From Sorex araneus (Eukaryota > Chordata > Mammalia > Eulipotyphla > Soricidae), in contig NC_073303.1 in NCBI RefSeq assembly GCF_027595985.1, positions 362,875,517 through 362,939,516 on the forward strand: a DNA stretch of 64,000 nt, read 5' to 3'. Below the pieces are notes generated by a model. It made no database searches. It was not told where the DNA came from and was given only the letters and a program-made list of their open reading frames with translations. Both the position numbers and the translations under genes were made by a program. Within the stretch, counting starts at the first letter, position 1. Each line of letters opens with the position of its first letter. This document shows positions 26,501-37,389 of this stretch, piece after piece.

Positions 26501-29500
26501 TTCTTTCACGTCCTTCAAGTTTTTGTTCAAACCTTATTCAAAGTTTATCTTGAGAGAAGCTTCCCCTAACCAGTCCACCTCAAATAATGGAATTCTTCAT
26601 TATTCCGTATCCTTTCAACATACTTTCTAGTTCATTTGGTCATAGTTTCCTCCTGACCTTTTACATGTCTACTTTCTTATAACTTTTGACTGTTTCCACA
26701 CTAAAATGCAAATTATTGGAGAAAAATTTAGCTTTGTTCCATTGCAATAGCCTAGAACCTGATGAGTGTTCCAGAGTAGATGCTCAAATACACACACACG
26801 TGTGCGCACACACACACACTTGCACATGTGCACACTCACACACAGACACACATGCACACGTATATATGTGATATTATATAATATAGTAATATGATTCTAT
26901 ACTAATATACAATTAACATACAGCAGATACTCAACATATTAATATTATTTATTAATATATCATTCACATTTCTAATGAATAAGTATATATACTTATATAT
27001 GGTGCTTGATTGCTGTGTGGCCCAGAGGTGCTAAGGAGTCATCAGGGCCACCCTCCAAGGCAGGTGCTGCAGCCTTGTGAGCTATGTCCCTGGCCTCTAG
27101 ACTCCACACTGTGAGTGAGGTGTAATATGAGGAAGAATATCTACAAATTCTAACTTCTTTAACTGCTTTTCAAATGGGTGTTTGTCCTAGGATCCATCTT
27201 TTTTTCATTATGTTATTACATTTCTTTATGCCAACTATTCCAATCTATTATTAGGTTATAAAGAAATAAGGAAGGGTTAAATTCTTCTAGAAAATGATTG
27301 TTCATCTTTTTTATTTAAGGTAGCTGAAATTCTTCTTTGATTTTTTATTTGTTTTTCTCTTCATGAATATTTCTTTCATTTTTCTTTTCTTTTTTAATAT
27401 TAATTTTTAATTTTATTGAATAACTATGAGATTAAGCATTACAAAGCTGCTCATAGTTGGAAATTCTTCTTTGCTTTTAAAAAAATACCCAGGGTTGAAG
27501 CCGGATCAATAGTCCTGTGGGTAGAGCGCTTGTCCTGCACTTGGTTGACCTATATGATCCCCAGCACGCTTTATGGACTCCCAAATTCACCAGAAATGAT
27601 CCCTGAGAGCATAGTTCAGAGTAATAAGCTTGAAATCCAGCTGGATATCACCACAAAAAGCAAACAACACAAAATGTCCATGGGCCGGAGATAGTCCAGT
27701 GGTAGGGTGCTTGCTTTGTACATGGTGAAGCCAGGTTCCATCCCCTGCACCCCATCTGGTTCCCTGACCACTGCCAGGAGTGATTCTTGAGCATAGAGTC
27801 AGGAATAAGCCCTAAGTACCACCAGATGTGACATCATCCCAAAATAAAAAAAATTAAATAAAGAGAAAGATGCTGTTGGTATTTAGAAGAATGATTTTTA
27901 TGCCTAATAATTTCAAATAATTAGTGTCATTTTATCTTGATTTCTGTAGCATCAGTGAGTTTGCCCATAGCATGCCTTGAGATTGACATCAAAACATTTA
28001 CAGAAAACCTTGAAACTAGTTTGGTGGTGTTCTTATTCCCCACCTCTTCTCATCGCTCTCCTCCATTCTTGCCCCTTCTCACTTTCTTCCTCTTTCTGTA
28101 TCTCTCTAATGCTCAATTCACCTCACCCCACACACACACATACACACACACATACACACTTTTGCATCTTTGCACAGTTTTCAGAGGGAGGGGGGTGGGA
28201 AAGGAAAAAAAAAATATGTGACCTGTTCTGAAATTGTTCTACTTGAATTTGTGGTGGTTCAAAAATGTTCTGCCTTGAGCTTCAGATGGAAATGCAACCA
28301 CCTCTCAAAGGACAGAGGACAGTAACATTTTCAGATCACATTATTATGAACTCATTTGTCTTTGTCAGAGTGCATTTCCCCAGATGTAGAAGAGCGTTCG
28401 GAGTTGTTTAGACTAGTGCTTCAGATTCACAGTTGATTATCTTCACCATTTGCAGTTCATCAGCCATTATCTCCATTTCACAGGCAAGGAAAGTGAGACT
28501 AAGACGAGTTTAGCGAATTGGCTGATAGTACCCAAGGAGCTGCAAAACTAGAGATGGACAATTGGTTTAGGAATCTGAAGTATGAGCAGTCACTTTATTA
28601 TAACTAACTTGCTGGTCCCATCTACTTTCTCCCCAAGGCCAACTGCAAGCAAATGCTTATTGTGAAAATCCAGATATTGTGTTAATTGGCAACAAGGCAG
28701 ACCTGCCAGACCAGAGGGAAGTCAATGAACGGCAGGCCCAGGAACTGGCAGACAAGTACAGGTAAGTCAGTTCAACGGAGACCTCTGTATTGCTGTTTTG
28801 GGATGGGGCAGGGATGAGAGATTGATGTAAGGAAGAGAAATCCCTTAGCAACTATTAATAAATCAATCCATTTAAGCCCTCATGAACACAGGTAAGAGCT
28901 AATGGAAAGTCCCATAGCTAGTAAGCAGCAGCCCTTGGATTGACCTCTGGCAATCTGAGCTCATACATCCATCTTCCTGCCTTTCAGCTAATAGTATCAG
29001 GCCTCTAAGGAATTATATTTGGTAGGAACATAATGACACTATTGTTTTATTTAAAGATGCCATTGAAACTTAACCGATAAAGCTTAGATTTTTTTTTTGT
29101 AGTCATAACTGGACTTCCTTCACAATTTGTCATTTTTTTGGTTTAAAACAGTTTCATCACGTCTGACAATTATTTACTGTAGAAGTCTCCTTGAGAGCTT
29201 TAAGAATGTGTGTCTCTTGCACTTTTTATTTCAAATCAATAGACTGTATTCCTATGAATATCTTAGTGTGTGCTTAATTTGAAAATCAGTTTCCTAGGGT
29301 TTTGTCTGGAAAGGAAGGTGATTTTAGTGGTAATATTGGTTTAGACATGGTTAGCCTGGATTAAAACTGTGATAACCCCGTGACTTCAAGTTTCTTTATA
29401 TTGCCTCTTATATTGGTTTCCTGGCCAATAAAACTTGTAATCACCATTCTAAAAAGCTGCCCATTAGTTTTACTTGCTGAGAAAAAACAAAAAGATATTT

Positions 29501-29834
29501 TATAGTTTCTCAGCCAAATCATGGTTATTTCACAGTCTCTCAGCAATGGTTATTTCACAATCTCTCGTGTGTGTCTCATTTGTATATCCTGTATCTTTTC
29601 TGACTTCTTTCTCTCAAAAATATTTATTACATCTTTTATGATAGCATACCATATTTTGAAACAAGCGCAGCAACGGGCCAGAATGTGGAGAAAGCAGTGG
29701 AAACCCTTCTGGACTTAATCATGCTGCGAATGGAACAATGTGTAGAGAAAAGTCAAGTCCTTGAAGCCATCAATGGTGGGAACTCTGGAATACTAGAAGG
29801 AGAAAAACCAGTGGAGAAAAAATGTGCCTGCTAG
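18470..29834 (+). CDS. RAB27B: RAB27B, Rab family small GTPase (5 coding exons, spliced)
   Basis: Joining 18470-18622, 20447-20532, 25029-25132, 28638-28761 and 29645-29834 gives 657 nt, that is 218 codons plus TAG, the usual RAB27B length. All introns are GT-AG and phases match. Motifs: P-loop GDSGVGKT (residues 16-23), switch I with TTVGIDF (40-46), WDTAGQER (73-80, Q78), NKAD (133-136), ETSA (161-164), and a C-terminal Cys-Ala-Cys (216-218) of the type that receives two geranylgeranyl groups. [13 protein letters not shown] and the PEKKC-type tail favour RAB27B over RAB27A. Family knowledge: RAB27 proteins on secretory granules and multivesicular bodies recruit synaptotagmin-like, Slac2 and Munc13-4 effectors for docking and exocytosis. 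Odd features: Ser156 where I recall Gly in the human protein (KYGIPYF), and Leu183 where I recall Lys. The non-coding first exon and promoter lie outside the window. Confidence 0.97.
19670..19850 (+). mobile_element. Diverged short-type tRNA-SINE
   Basis: GGGCCTGAGAGATAGTACAG head, CTCAGGTTTGACTCCC B-box, AGTAAGCCCAGAGTC body and an A-rich tail. Confidence 0.65.
20075..20190 (-). mobile_element. MIR fragment
   Basis: Reversed MIR-like 'GACTCAGAGGTTAAACTTCG ... TTGAACCTAGAACTTGGGTC'. Diverged. Confidence 0.45.
20447..20532 (+). CDS. RAB27B: RAB27B exon 3
   Basis: The acceptor GTCTTTCAG ends at 20446 and the donor GTAAGA begins at 20533. The 86-nt exon encodes residues 52-80, including [11 protein letters not shown], the G3/switch II motif with the catalytic-position Gln78. 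The last codon is split (CG|A) with exon 4. The segment at residues 54-66 is the variable RAB27 insert before the third strand. Confidence 0.96.
20533..25028 (+). other. RAB27B intron 3
   Basis: 4.5-kb intron. The only repeat I can name is the L1 3' end with its (GA)n at 23424-23675. The rest, including 20.6-23.4 kb, is unique-looking AT-rich sequence without recognisable genes. Confidence 0.85.
23424..23675 (+). mobile_element. L1 3' end with expanded (GA)n
   Basis: A GA run (23424-23498) passes directly into the L1 3'UTR blocks CTGCCTGCCATAGAGGTGGG, GTGGTGGAAAATGTGCACTGG-like sequence and CTCACTATGATTCAATTAAA. Confidence 0.8.
25029..25132 (+). CDS. RAB27B: RAB27B exon 4
   Basis: The acceptor TTCTTGGCAG ends at 25028 and the donor GTAAGT begins at 25133. 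The 104-nt exon encodes [20 protein letters not shown] and on to residue 114, ending after the first base of the Ser115 codon. [11 protein letters not shown] is a Rab-family signature running on from switch II. The minus-strand open frame across this exon is only its shadow. Confidence 0.96.
25905..26072 (-). mobile_element. Short-type tRNA-SINE, diverged
   Basis: Antisense: TTTTGGGGTCACACGTAGC, CTCTGTGCTCAGGAATTGTT and ACCAAACCTGGGCCTCC. Confidence 0.7.
26480..26800 (+). mobile_element. L2 3' end fragment
   Basis: Diverged L2 pattern: TCAAACCTTATTCAAAG, AGAAGCTTCCCCTAACCAG, TTTCTAGTTCATTTGGTCA, GCCTAGAACCTGATGAGTG and AGTAGATGCTCAAATA. Confidence 0.5.
26790..26862 (+). repeat. CA-rich microsatellite
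   Basis: Interrupted (CA)n with GTGTGC interruptions, at the 3' end of the L2 fragment. Confidence 0.9.
27398..27470 (-). mobile_element. L1 3' terminal fragment
   Basis: TTAATTTTATTGAATAACTATGAGAT-like end (first 20 bases quoted in part), matching the reversed L1 terminus seen at 13960. Confidence 0.5.
27494..27670 (+). mobile_element. Diverged short-type tRNA-SINE
   Basis: Head 'GAAGCCGGATCAATAGTCC', GTGGGTAGAGCGCTTGTCC, body ATGATCCCTGAGAGCATAG and an A-rich end. Confidence 0.6.
27682..27855 (+). mobile_element. Short-type tRNA-SINE
   Basis: GGGCCGGAGATAGTCCAGTG head, GCCAGGAGTGATTCTTGAGC body, AAAATAAAAAAA tail. In tandem with the copy just upstream. Confidence 0.7.
28125..28162 (+). 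repeat. CA microsatellite
   Basis: (CACA/TACACA)n run in RAB27B intron 4. Confidence 0.9.
28425..28580 (-). mobile_element. MIR SINE next to exon 5
   Basis: Reversed MIR: TTATCTCCATTTCACAGGCA, AGGAAAGTGAGACTAAGACG and AGCTGCAAAACTAGAGATGG. It ends about 60 bp before the RAB27B exon 5 acceptor. Confidence 0.6.
28638..28761 (+). CDS. RAB27B: RAB27B exon 5
   Basis: The acceptor TTTCTCCCCAAG ends at 28637 and the donor GTAAGT begins at 28762. The 124-nt exon encodes residues 115-155 plus two bases, with the guanine-specificity motif NKAD at 133-136. The last two bases (AG) join C of exon 6 to give AGC (Ser156) in place of the glycine I recall in other mammals. No alternative donor restores glycine. 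Confidence 0.96.
28865..29000 (-). mobile_element. MIR-like fragment
   Basis: 'CCCATAGCTAGTAAGCAGCA' and the following 'GCCCTTGGATTGACCTCTGG' recall the reversed MIR core. Weak. Confidence 0.35.
29521..29570 (+). repeat. 25-bp tandem duplication in intron 5
   Basis: ATGGTTATTTCACAGTCTCT at 29521 recurs as ATGGTTATTTCACAATCTCT at 29546. A third, decayed unit may lie just upstream (TTTTATAGTTTCTCAGCC). Confidence 0.9.
29645..29834 (+). CDS. RAB27B: RAB27B exon 6, coding part
   Basis: The acceptor TTTTATGATAG ends at 29644. The coding part gives residues 156-218: [17 protein letters not shown] (G5 motif ETSA), the last helix, then a variable tail ending EKKCAC and TAG at 29832-29834. The terminal CXC is a Rab geranylgeranylation signal; the human tail, from memory, is CIC. 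The exon continues into the 3'UTR. Confidence 0.96.
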
Positions 29835-30102
29835 GCTCTATCAAGGAGGCGATCATTCAGACACTCACCCAATCCTGCTTCCCCAGTGAGAAACCACGAA
29901 ATTATTGTTGAGTAGACCATGCACAATAGCATGTCTTTCTTTTTCTGCCAGGAAATTTATTTTAAGAAGCCAGAATAGTCATCAGTGCTCAAAAGAATTG
30001 ACCAGTTTTCTCTGAGGCTCCTCCCAACAAGAGCCAGGCTTTCCTACTGGGATTTCACCATTATGGATGCCAAATACATTCTTCTTATAATGAAGATGAG
30101 TA

Positions 30103-30108
30103 AATAAA
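30103..30108 (+). terminator. Proximal AATAAA poly(A) signal of RAB27B
   Basis: Canonical AATAAA about 270 nt after the stop codon. It could produce a short-3'UTR transcript. Use cannot be judged from sequence alone. Confidence 0.4.
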
Positions 30109-31895
30109 AGTGTATACATGAAGATATCACAGTTTTAAATAAGAACAAAAGTTACCTGCCACACTGAGGAATGGAATAAGTTTCTAAATAGAGAATGCAG
30201 AAATGTATATGTATAGTTATTTTTAAGATTTCATTTACTTGTTTTATAAAATTTGATTAGACTTTTGGGTTTGCATTGGGGGTAACTATTAGGTATAAGT
30301 AGATCTATAGTAAAGAATTGTTAATGGGTCATTAAGAATGATATTAACACATGTATCTAAAAAAACTGTTCTTGAATGACTAAATTCCTTTATGGGCATA
30401 AGAGAATGAATGTTAGACTCCTGCTAAAATATAAAAGATTAAATGATCATGCCATTTTTTAAATTTTAACTAATGGCAAGAAGATAAGAACAAGACGATG
30501 TGTGGATATGGATGACATATTACAAAATAAAAACCCTGGGAGAAAAATGGAAGATTGGGACCCTGGCCTTCGGACTATTGGAATTAAATGTATCTGCTAC
30601 AGATGTCTAGGGGAGTTTCTTAACCAAATTTCACTCAATCCAATTAGAAGTTGACCTTATCAGTTGGGATTAAGAGAATCTTTGGAGCTATCCATTTCAA
30701 ACAAAACTTTAAAAATACTTCCATACTCAGTCTCACTTTTATGTCTCTTGGTAAATGGTGATTATCACAAGTAAAAAAATTTAATTATTATTTATTAAAT
30801 AGCTCTCAAACAATGCAGCTATTTAGACCATTTAGCTGAAGAAGGCTACCAAGCCTTAATATTTTAAAGAAAAATTTGCTAGTGACATAAGATGAAGAGG
30901 CTATTATGCATTTCTTCTTAATTGACAAAAATATCTTGGAAATTCTAAAAGTCATACTTCTCCTCTCTAACCCATACTCACCCCTGGTTTGGAGTCAACT
31001 GTAAAAATACAGATGTGTCCATTAACAGATAAATAAAAAATGATGGAACATAATAATTATGGATCAATTTTATGATCACTCTGAATTTCCATGTTATTAG
31101 TCATACAAAAGCTGATGATACATCATAGCGTATCACAACATATTCACATTCGTCTTTTGTTTCATAAAGTAAAATACCCCTAGTTGAGTAATAAATGAGG
31201 GTTGGCAGAGATAGAACTGTTTCCTATTTGCAAAATATTAATCACTATTTTTCACATAAAGATTTATTTCCTTTTAAAAATTATTGCAAGAGCATTTCCA
31301 TTAACCTGTTTCAATTGTGTCTAATTAAATAGTCTATTAGTTTTCACATTAATTTCTGATAAACATAAATCACTGTATATCCGCAAACATCCAATAAAAA
31401 ACATTGTACTTCAAGTTTCCTCTTTTTATAACTATATAATTTTCAATACACTATTTCTTCATAAATTTTTGCCAGTTTAACTGCATTTTTTATACTCTGC
31501 AGATTTTATAAATATTTGAAAGTCTAAATTCCAATTCTTCCTTTTACTTTTCCCTACTACTCCCTCCACCCCTGCTGGTATTGAATTAGTTTTATGAACA
31601 TAGATTCAGCAGATTGTCTATTCATACTATTCTAATGAATACTCTGACCCAGAGTGTGCCATGAATCAGAACAGTGTGGAAGTTTTGATGGAGTTAATAC
31701 CTTGTGTTGTTCCTAATGCTCAGTTCTGGGTTTCCACAGCACCATCTCAACATCTAAGGAGGAAGTAGGGTTGTGTGTGCCGAACAACGGGATTTTTTAT
31801 CTCTGATGTTCTTTGTGACCATGTGGCTATGCCATGAAGATAGAAAGCTTTTCAGTGATATCAAAGATTTTTTTCTCTAAAACAACAAGAAAGAA

Positions 31896-31975
31896 GCTGG
31901 GGCTATAGCTCAGTGGGAGAGCTTGCCCTGGAAGTGTGAGGTCCTGAATTCCATCCACAATGATAAAAGCAAAAA
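31896..31975 (+). mobile_element. ID-like tRNA-Ala-type SINE in RAB27B 3'UTR
   Basis: GCTGGGGCTATAGCTCAGTG gives a perfect A-box (TAGCTCAGTGG). 'GGTCCTGAATTCCATCC' is a decayed B-box and an A-rich stretch follows. This is a different head from the abundant GATAGCACAGCGGG family. Confidence 0.55.
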
Positions 31976-32447
31976 CACTAGAAGAACAAAGAGCAGAAAC
32001 AAAATGATTACTGATGTGGGAGCATTGGGTGAACTTTTGTGGTAATTTCAGTAATTTCATCAATTTCTTAGGATTCAAGTTTTTATGTTTTCTTATTTCC
32101 ATAATAGGGAATGTTTATTTAGCCTTTATAAAACCTTAGAGGTATTCTATTTTGCACAGTTTTTTTGTTTCTGTTCATTTTTCAGTTATTTGATTGATTT
32201 ACTTTTACTAAGATTCTGTAGTAGTAAGTTACCTAACAAGTATATTTATTTGGAATCTATTTTAAGATTTTTAAAATAACTATTGCATGAAACAGGGTGT
32301 TGATGATCTTAATAATAGAAAACTTGCCTACAAAATAATTTTGTTAGGTAATAATTTTATAAATAATGAAATTTAAGACAGACAAGAAAAGTAATTTAAA
32401 ATAGTATTCTATTCTCTGTTATTCTCATTTTTGGTAGATTTTCTTTA

Positions 32448-32612
32448 GTCAGAGAGGTAGCACAGGGGTTTAGGCATTTTTCTTGCATGTGGCCAACTTG
32501 GATTTAATACTAGATGCCACATATGGTCCTTCAATACTACCTAGAGTGATCCCTGAGCACAGAGCCAGGAATAATCCCTGAGAACTCTCAGGTGTGTCCC
32601 AAAGCAAAAATC
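32448..32612 (+). mobile_element. Short-type tRNA-SINE in RAB27B 3'UTR
   Basis: TCAGAGAGGTAGCACAGGGG head, TGATCCCTGAGCACAGAGCC and CAGGTGTGTCCCAAAGC body. Diverged. Confidence 0.7.
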
Positions 32613-35600
32613 CTTGAATATGCAGTATACGTAACCATAATAGATAATCTAAAATTATATATATTAACTGTCACTAGAAATTCTTTCTCTGGTATTTCAG
32701 AATAAATTTTTCTATGTAATTAATCATTTTATAATTTCAGCTTGAACTGGTGCCATGAAGTAAATATATTGCTTTCACCCATAATAGTATGTATGCCACG
32801 AAGATGTAAACTTGATAATTTCCCAAATGCTTTAGTAAATCAAGCATACATTGTAAGAGTATTTTTTAAATGTACATGACATTTATTTCTGATATACAAA
32901 CCATTTCTGGAGTGTTTACAATAGTTTGATGTTTACATTGTTTTAACACAGTGCCTCAGACAATTCTGTGACCAAATTTGTCTCTAATCACATGGAACAT
33001 TTCCTATAGTGTATCAAAACCTCACAGAGACACTAATGCAACTCAAGGTCTTCTGATGTCTTCAGTATAGAATTTTAGATTATCGGAATCTGGAGGTTAT
33101 TACTAACATTTTCTGCTTTCTACTTTACTGTTCATGGAGTAGACATTACTTGAGATACTTAAGTTTGATTAGATACAAGCTTACCTTTTAATATAAAAAG
33201 AAAGAATACTTTATAACAAAAATTGAAAAGCTACAATGTTTGTCTTTGTATGAGGAAGGGAAAATGTCATGAATAACCAAGAAAATATTGAACACTAAGA
33301 TATGAGATTATGGGTCTCTACATAAAACTTGTAAAAATCTTGCAAATCATCTCTCTAAACAATTTTCTCTTGCCACTATTTTATTAGTTACCTGCAAAAA
33401 CATTTAACCAGCATTTTGTAAAGCAAATAGTTTACCTGTTGTTTGTAATCAGATGGGCTATTGTAAGTATTAGTGGGCATCTTTGTTATGATGTTAGTAA
33501 GTGTTTTTCCCTTAAATAGACAAGAGCTTTACAGGTCGTTATCTCTTTTACAACAGAGAGAATTTGATGATAGAGAAAATAGCTAACAAAAACTAGTTTT
33601 AAAACAATTAATAAAAGACAAATATTACTTAAACTTTAAATGGAGTCTACTAGGAGTTAATAAGTTTGATGAAGTTCAAATATGTTTTCAATAATGGAGA
33701 TAGGATAGGAATTAAAGAGAAACAATGTATAATAGCTAAGGTATGTAGCTAGTTATATTATGAAGTCCAGAAGCTTATTCCAAGATTGTTCACTGTTCTA
33801 TCCCTATCATTTCAAAAGGGAATATATATGTTTTTCTTATGCTTTCAAACACTTTCAGGAGAAATCTAAAACTCAAACTGCAAAAAATAATATTGAATAG
33901 TTGGCTTTCTAAATTACTATCTCTTTAAAAGAAATACTTGATTGCTGATATTAACAAAATTGATAACAAAGTTGTCTTTCACCATCTATTACCAGGCTTT
34001 CAAACTTTAAAAGAAGTCAAATACATTTGAAATTTTTTAGGGAAAACTATCTCTTTAAAAAATGCCAAACGTTGTTTATATTAAAAATACTATCTAATAA
34101 CAATAAGTTATATTTTCTTCTTAATCTTTGATCAGAATATCTGGAGAGAGTGTTGCATTCTTAAACATGTAAAATAAATGTACAATATTATCTGAAGTGA
34201 TAATTAATATTTTTAAAACCATGAAGATTCTTGTCTTATAACGTTTAACTGAAAAACTCAGTGTTGGATATACAGGGAATTTAACAAACTGCCTTAGAAT
34301 TTTGGGTGGACACCAATGGTGAAGACATTGTTAAGCAAGGACTATAAAGAGAATCATAAGTTAAAAGTTGTGTAAGTAGAATTCTTAGCAATGGTAGAAC
34401 AAGGCCAATGTTAAAGTAGGAAAATAAAAATGAATTAAGAAGAAAAAATATTTTTATAACTAGATATATCTCAAATATTAATCCATCATTTTAATCTACT
34501 AAATAGAAGTTTATGCCCTTACAATGAAGATAACAAATTATTGAAACACTAAAGAGTTCATTCTGACACAAAATTGGGGAAATAAACATTTTATTAGATC
34601 AAATTTGATAAACTGGTTTCTGATTAATTTTTTATGGGCAGTCTCACATCTTTCTTTAGTGTTCTGTTTACCAAGTCTAATCTATAGATTAGAAAATATA
34701 TATAAAATATAGGAATAATTTTCTCTATATATAGAAAAATGGCTACACATTTTTTAAAAATTATAGGTAGAATATTAAAACAAAAAATTAGACCATAACA
34801 GTGGGATTATTTAAAAGGTGCCATCTTGGTGAGAAATATGCAGAGCAATTGTCTTTGGATTGGGTCATTTTAATTTGGTTCTTGGTTCTGTTTCTTTCCA
34901 GCAGGTAATGGAAGTACGGCTAATATCGTTTAGCCAACGCCTTTAAGCATCAATAGCAAATTCTTTAGGAGCCAAAATGTCTGTCCTTAACCTAATGGAT
35001 CTCTTATTTAACCAGTGAGTGTTGTCTTTAAGTCTGTTGGCTCACCAAAATAACTTTGGTCCTTAGCAAAGTATTAATGCATTCATATTCTTACTTTTCT
35101 ACTCTCCAGGTTAATATTTCAAATGCTTCTTGAGAGGAAGCTTAGTATTGTATAACAGACGGTAACTAGAAAAAAAAATTGGAGAACCATAGGTATTTTA
35201 TTAAATATCTTAGTGGCCATTTTGTCGTCTGGAGCTTTTAAACCCTGTGTGTCCAATAGGGTCGTGCCAAAATCAAAGAATATATGCAAGAAATTGGTTT
35301 GTAAATTCTATACCATTTCATCAACTGTCATTATTATTGCAAGCTAAAAATTGAATAAAAATAATAGTCATATTTGAATAACTTGTAAAAAGTATCACAG
35401 TGGAGATGGAAAACTAATTTTAGTAGAAATTTTAGAAGCCATAAGAGTATAATCAATTTAAGGTCATAGTATTTGATTGAGAAATGGTTAATATATTTCA
35501 AATGATTTTGAAAACTGAGTTGTTTCATCTTGTATGTCATTTAAATTTCTCTCATGGAGTCCAGTTCTATTCTAAACAGAATATTAAAAGTTGGTCAAAA

Positions 35601-36052
35601 TCCTTTTTCTGTAAAAATAGGGCTTTTGTGTCCAAAGTCTTCTAAAGGAAACTGTCTGAAATTATTTTTAAAAGGGGAATTATCCTGCTTTTCGTGTCAA
35701 AGGTATACAGTGCTTCAACTTAACACTCCAGTGCTTCACTGTATCCTGATTTTTAAGTGATATTATCCTAGTTTTTAGGCTAAGCACGTTCGATTGTTTT
35801 GTCTGTCATCTACATCAATGTTTTGTCTAGTGCTGTGAATGTAACCTGAAACTTTAGACATGGAGCTTTCATTCTCTGTGCCCCTAAAAACTGTGGTGCC
35901 TGACAAAACACTGTCCTGTCAGGTCATTCTTTTCTTGTACCAAAGTTCTAGTGTTTTCAGAAATTATCGCATCCAATGATTTTGTGGTGTTTGGGGGCTT
36001 AAACACTATGATTGAGAACTGTATTTCAGTTACTGCTTCTGCACACTTTTCA

Positions 36053-36058
36053 AATAAA
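36053..36058 (+). terminator. Distal AATAAA poly(A) signal, probable RAB27B 3' end
   Basis: AATAAA followed about 20-50 nt later by T- and GT-containing sequence. SINE density rises again downstream, from about 38.3 kb. The position agrees with a ~6.2 kb 3'UTR. Confidence 0.55.
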
Positions 36059-36849
36059 AATGCATTTTTATCAATGATATCATGTCCTAGAGCAGCCTTC
36101 TTTCTGCGATGCAGGTGAACATGGAGAGGGTGGGGAACATTAAATTTGTATCAGTATGGATCTAAGATCACATGAAAAACAGTCTCCATTCATAACTGGG
36201 AATAAGTGATTTTGATTCATTCAAGTGCTTTTCATTCATCTCTCCAGACTTTCTCATCTGTTTTCATTTAATAACTGGAATTTGCTAAGCACATTTTCTA
36301 ATAATTTTGAATGCTAAATTGATTCAATTAGCGAGTAACACTTGGAGATGATGTACAATACATAAGCACCTTCATATATTACAAGCTACTTCTTCCCCAT
36401 AACAAAATATTGAGGCAGTGGCTGAGATTTTGCCTTCCTCATGGGCTGGTGAAAGGATCGATGTTCAAAGCCAATTAATGACCTCATGGTATTCTTTTAA
36501 ATGTTCATTTGCCAAGGCTGCTTTGTTCCCATAGTTATCCCACCATATGCTACTTAGATAGCCTTTGCCAAAATAATGATGAGCTTTTAATTTAAAGACA
36601 GCTCTCTGCAAGCAAGTAAATCTTTGGCACTGTTCTCTCAACTTCCCTCCTGCTAGCAGTCATGGGGCTTAACACAGCCAGAATGTGGTACCCCTTGGGT
36701 TCACCTTAAGTGATTCAAGGTAAGTCATTAGGGACTTGCCTTTCCTGGTGGTTTCATGGGACTTTTAAATAGTCACAGCATGCTCCAAGCTGAGATAAAA
36801 ATAATGAGACCATTTGAGTAGCTCTGGGTGTAATGATAGAATTTTTTTT

Positions 36850-36909
36850 CTTAAAACTATGTACGTTATTTATTGTGCTCTTAAAACTATGTACATTATT
36901 TATTGTGCT
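36850..36909 (+). repeat. 30-bp tandem duplication
   Basis: Two adjacent 30-bp units beginning CTTAAAACTATGTAC (36850 and 36880) with one G/A difference. Confidence 0.97.
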
Positions 36910-37389
36910 CACCATTTCTCTATGCCAAGAATGACTTTATTTTTTAATACAGGTTACTACTTGTAGAGAAAGAATAGCTGTAACCAGAGTACGAACACTG
37001 CTGTCCTCTGAGAAATTTAGTGACTTATGATACGATTTAGGACTATCATTTAGTGACATGTAGCAGAAAAGATACATGAAGGAAGCCAGGATTTAGGAAG
37101 CCAGCCCATTCATTCTCCTTGGGGTGAAGCTATGTGATAGGTACTAGAAACACCTGTGATGATAATCAGATTTTTAAAATTATGGTAGATTTAAACCATC
37201 AATTAGGTCTCTGAGAGAATATCTGGTCTTTTCTGGACACACCTATCTGGGTCCCAGAGCTTGCACACCGTGATTACTTCTACCTGGACCCACTTCCATC
37301 CCCGAACACTTCTTTCCAGTCACTTACCTGGCATTTCTCCTATCTTTGGCTAACTGTTACCTTCAAAAAGAGAGGTCCTGGAAAAAAAA

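Larger units (their letters stand above)
25133..28637 (+). other. RAB27B intron 4
   Basis: 3.5-kb intron holding an antisense SINE (25905-26072), an L2 tail (26480-26800), CA repeats, an L1 3' fragment (27398-27470), two adjacent sense SINEs (27494-27850) and a MIR fragment ending about 60 bp before exon 5. Confidence 0.85.
28762..29644 (+). other. RAB27B intron 5
   Basis: 0.88-kb intron. It holds a MIR-like fragment (28865-29000) and a 25-bp tandem duplication (29521-29570) close to the exon 6 acceptor. Confidence 0.85.
29835..36080 (+). other. RAB27B: RAB27B probable long 3'UTR
   Basis: No intron or further gene is visible after the RAB27B stop. The AT-rich stretch is unusually poor in SINEs (only 31896-31975 and 32448-32610), as expected for a constrained 3'UTR. 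AATAAA signals occur at 30103, 30526 and 31393, and the last plausible one is at 36053-36058, followed by a GT/T-rich region. I recall human RAB27B mRNA as about 7 kb with a 3'UTR of several kb, which fits cleavage near 36.08 kb. The exact end is inferred; early signals could give short isoforms. Confidence 0.7.

Noticed and set aside
18470..29834. RAB27A instead of RAB27B
   Set aside because: The N-terminal [16 protein letters not shown] and the C-terminal GGNSG...EKKCAC pattern fit RAB27B. RAB27A, as I recall it, has a different insert and tail. The CCDC68 neighbour agrees.
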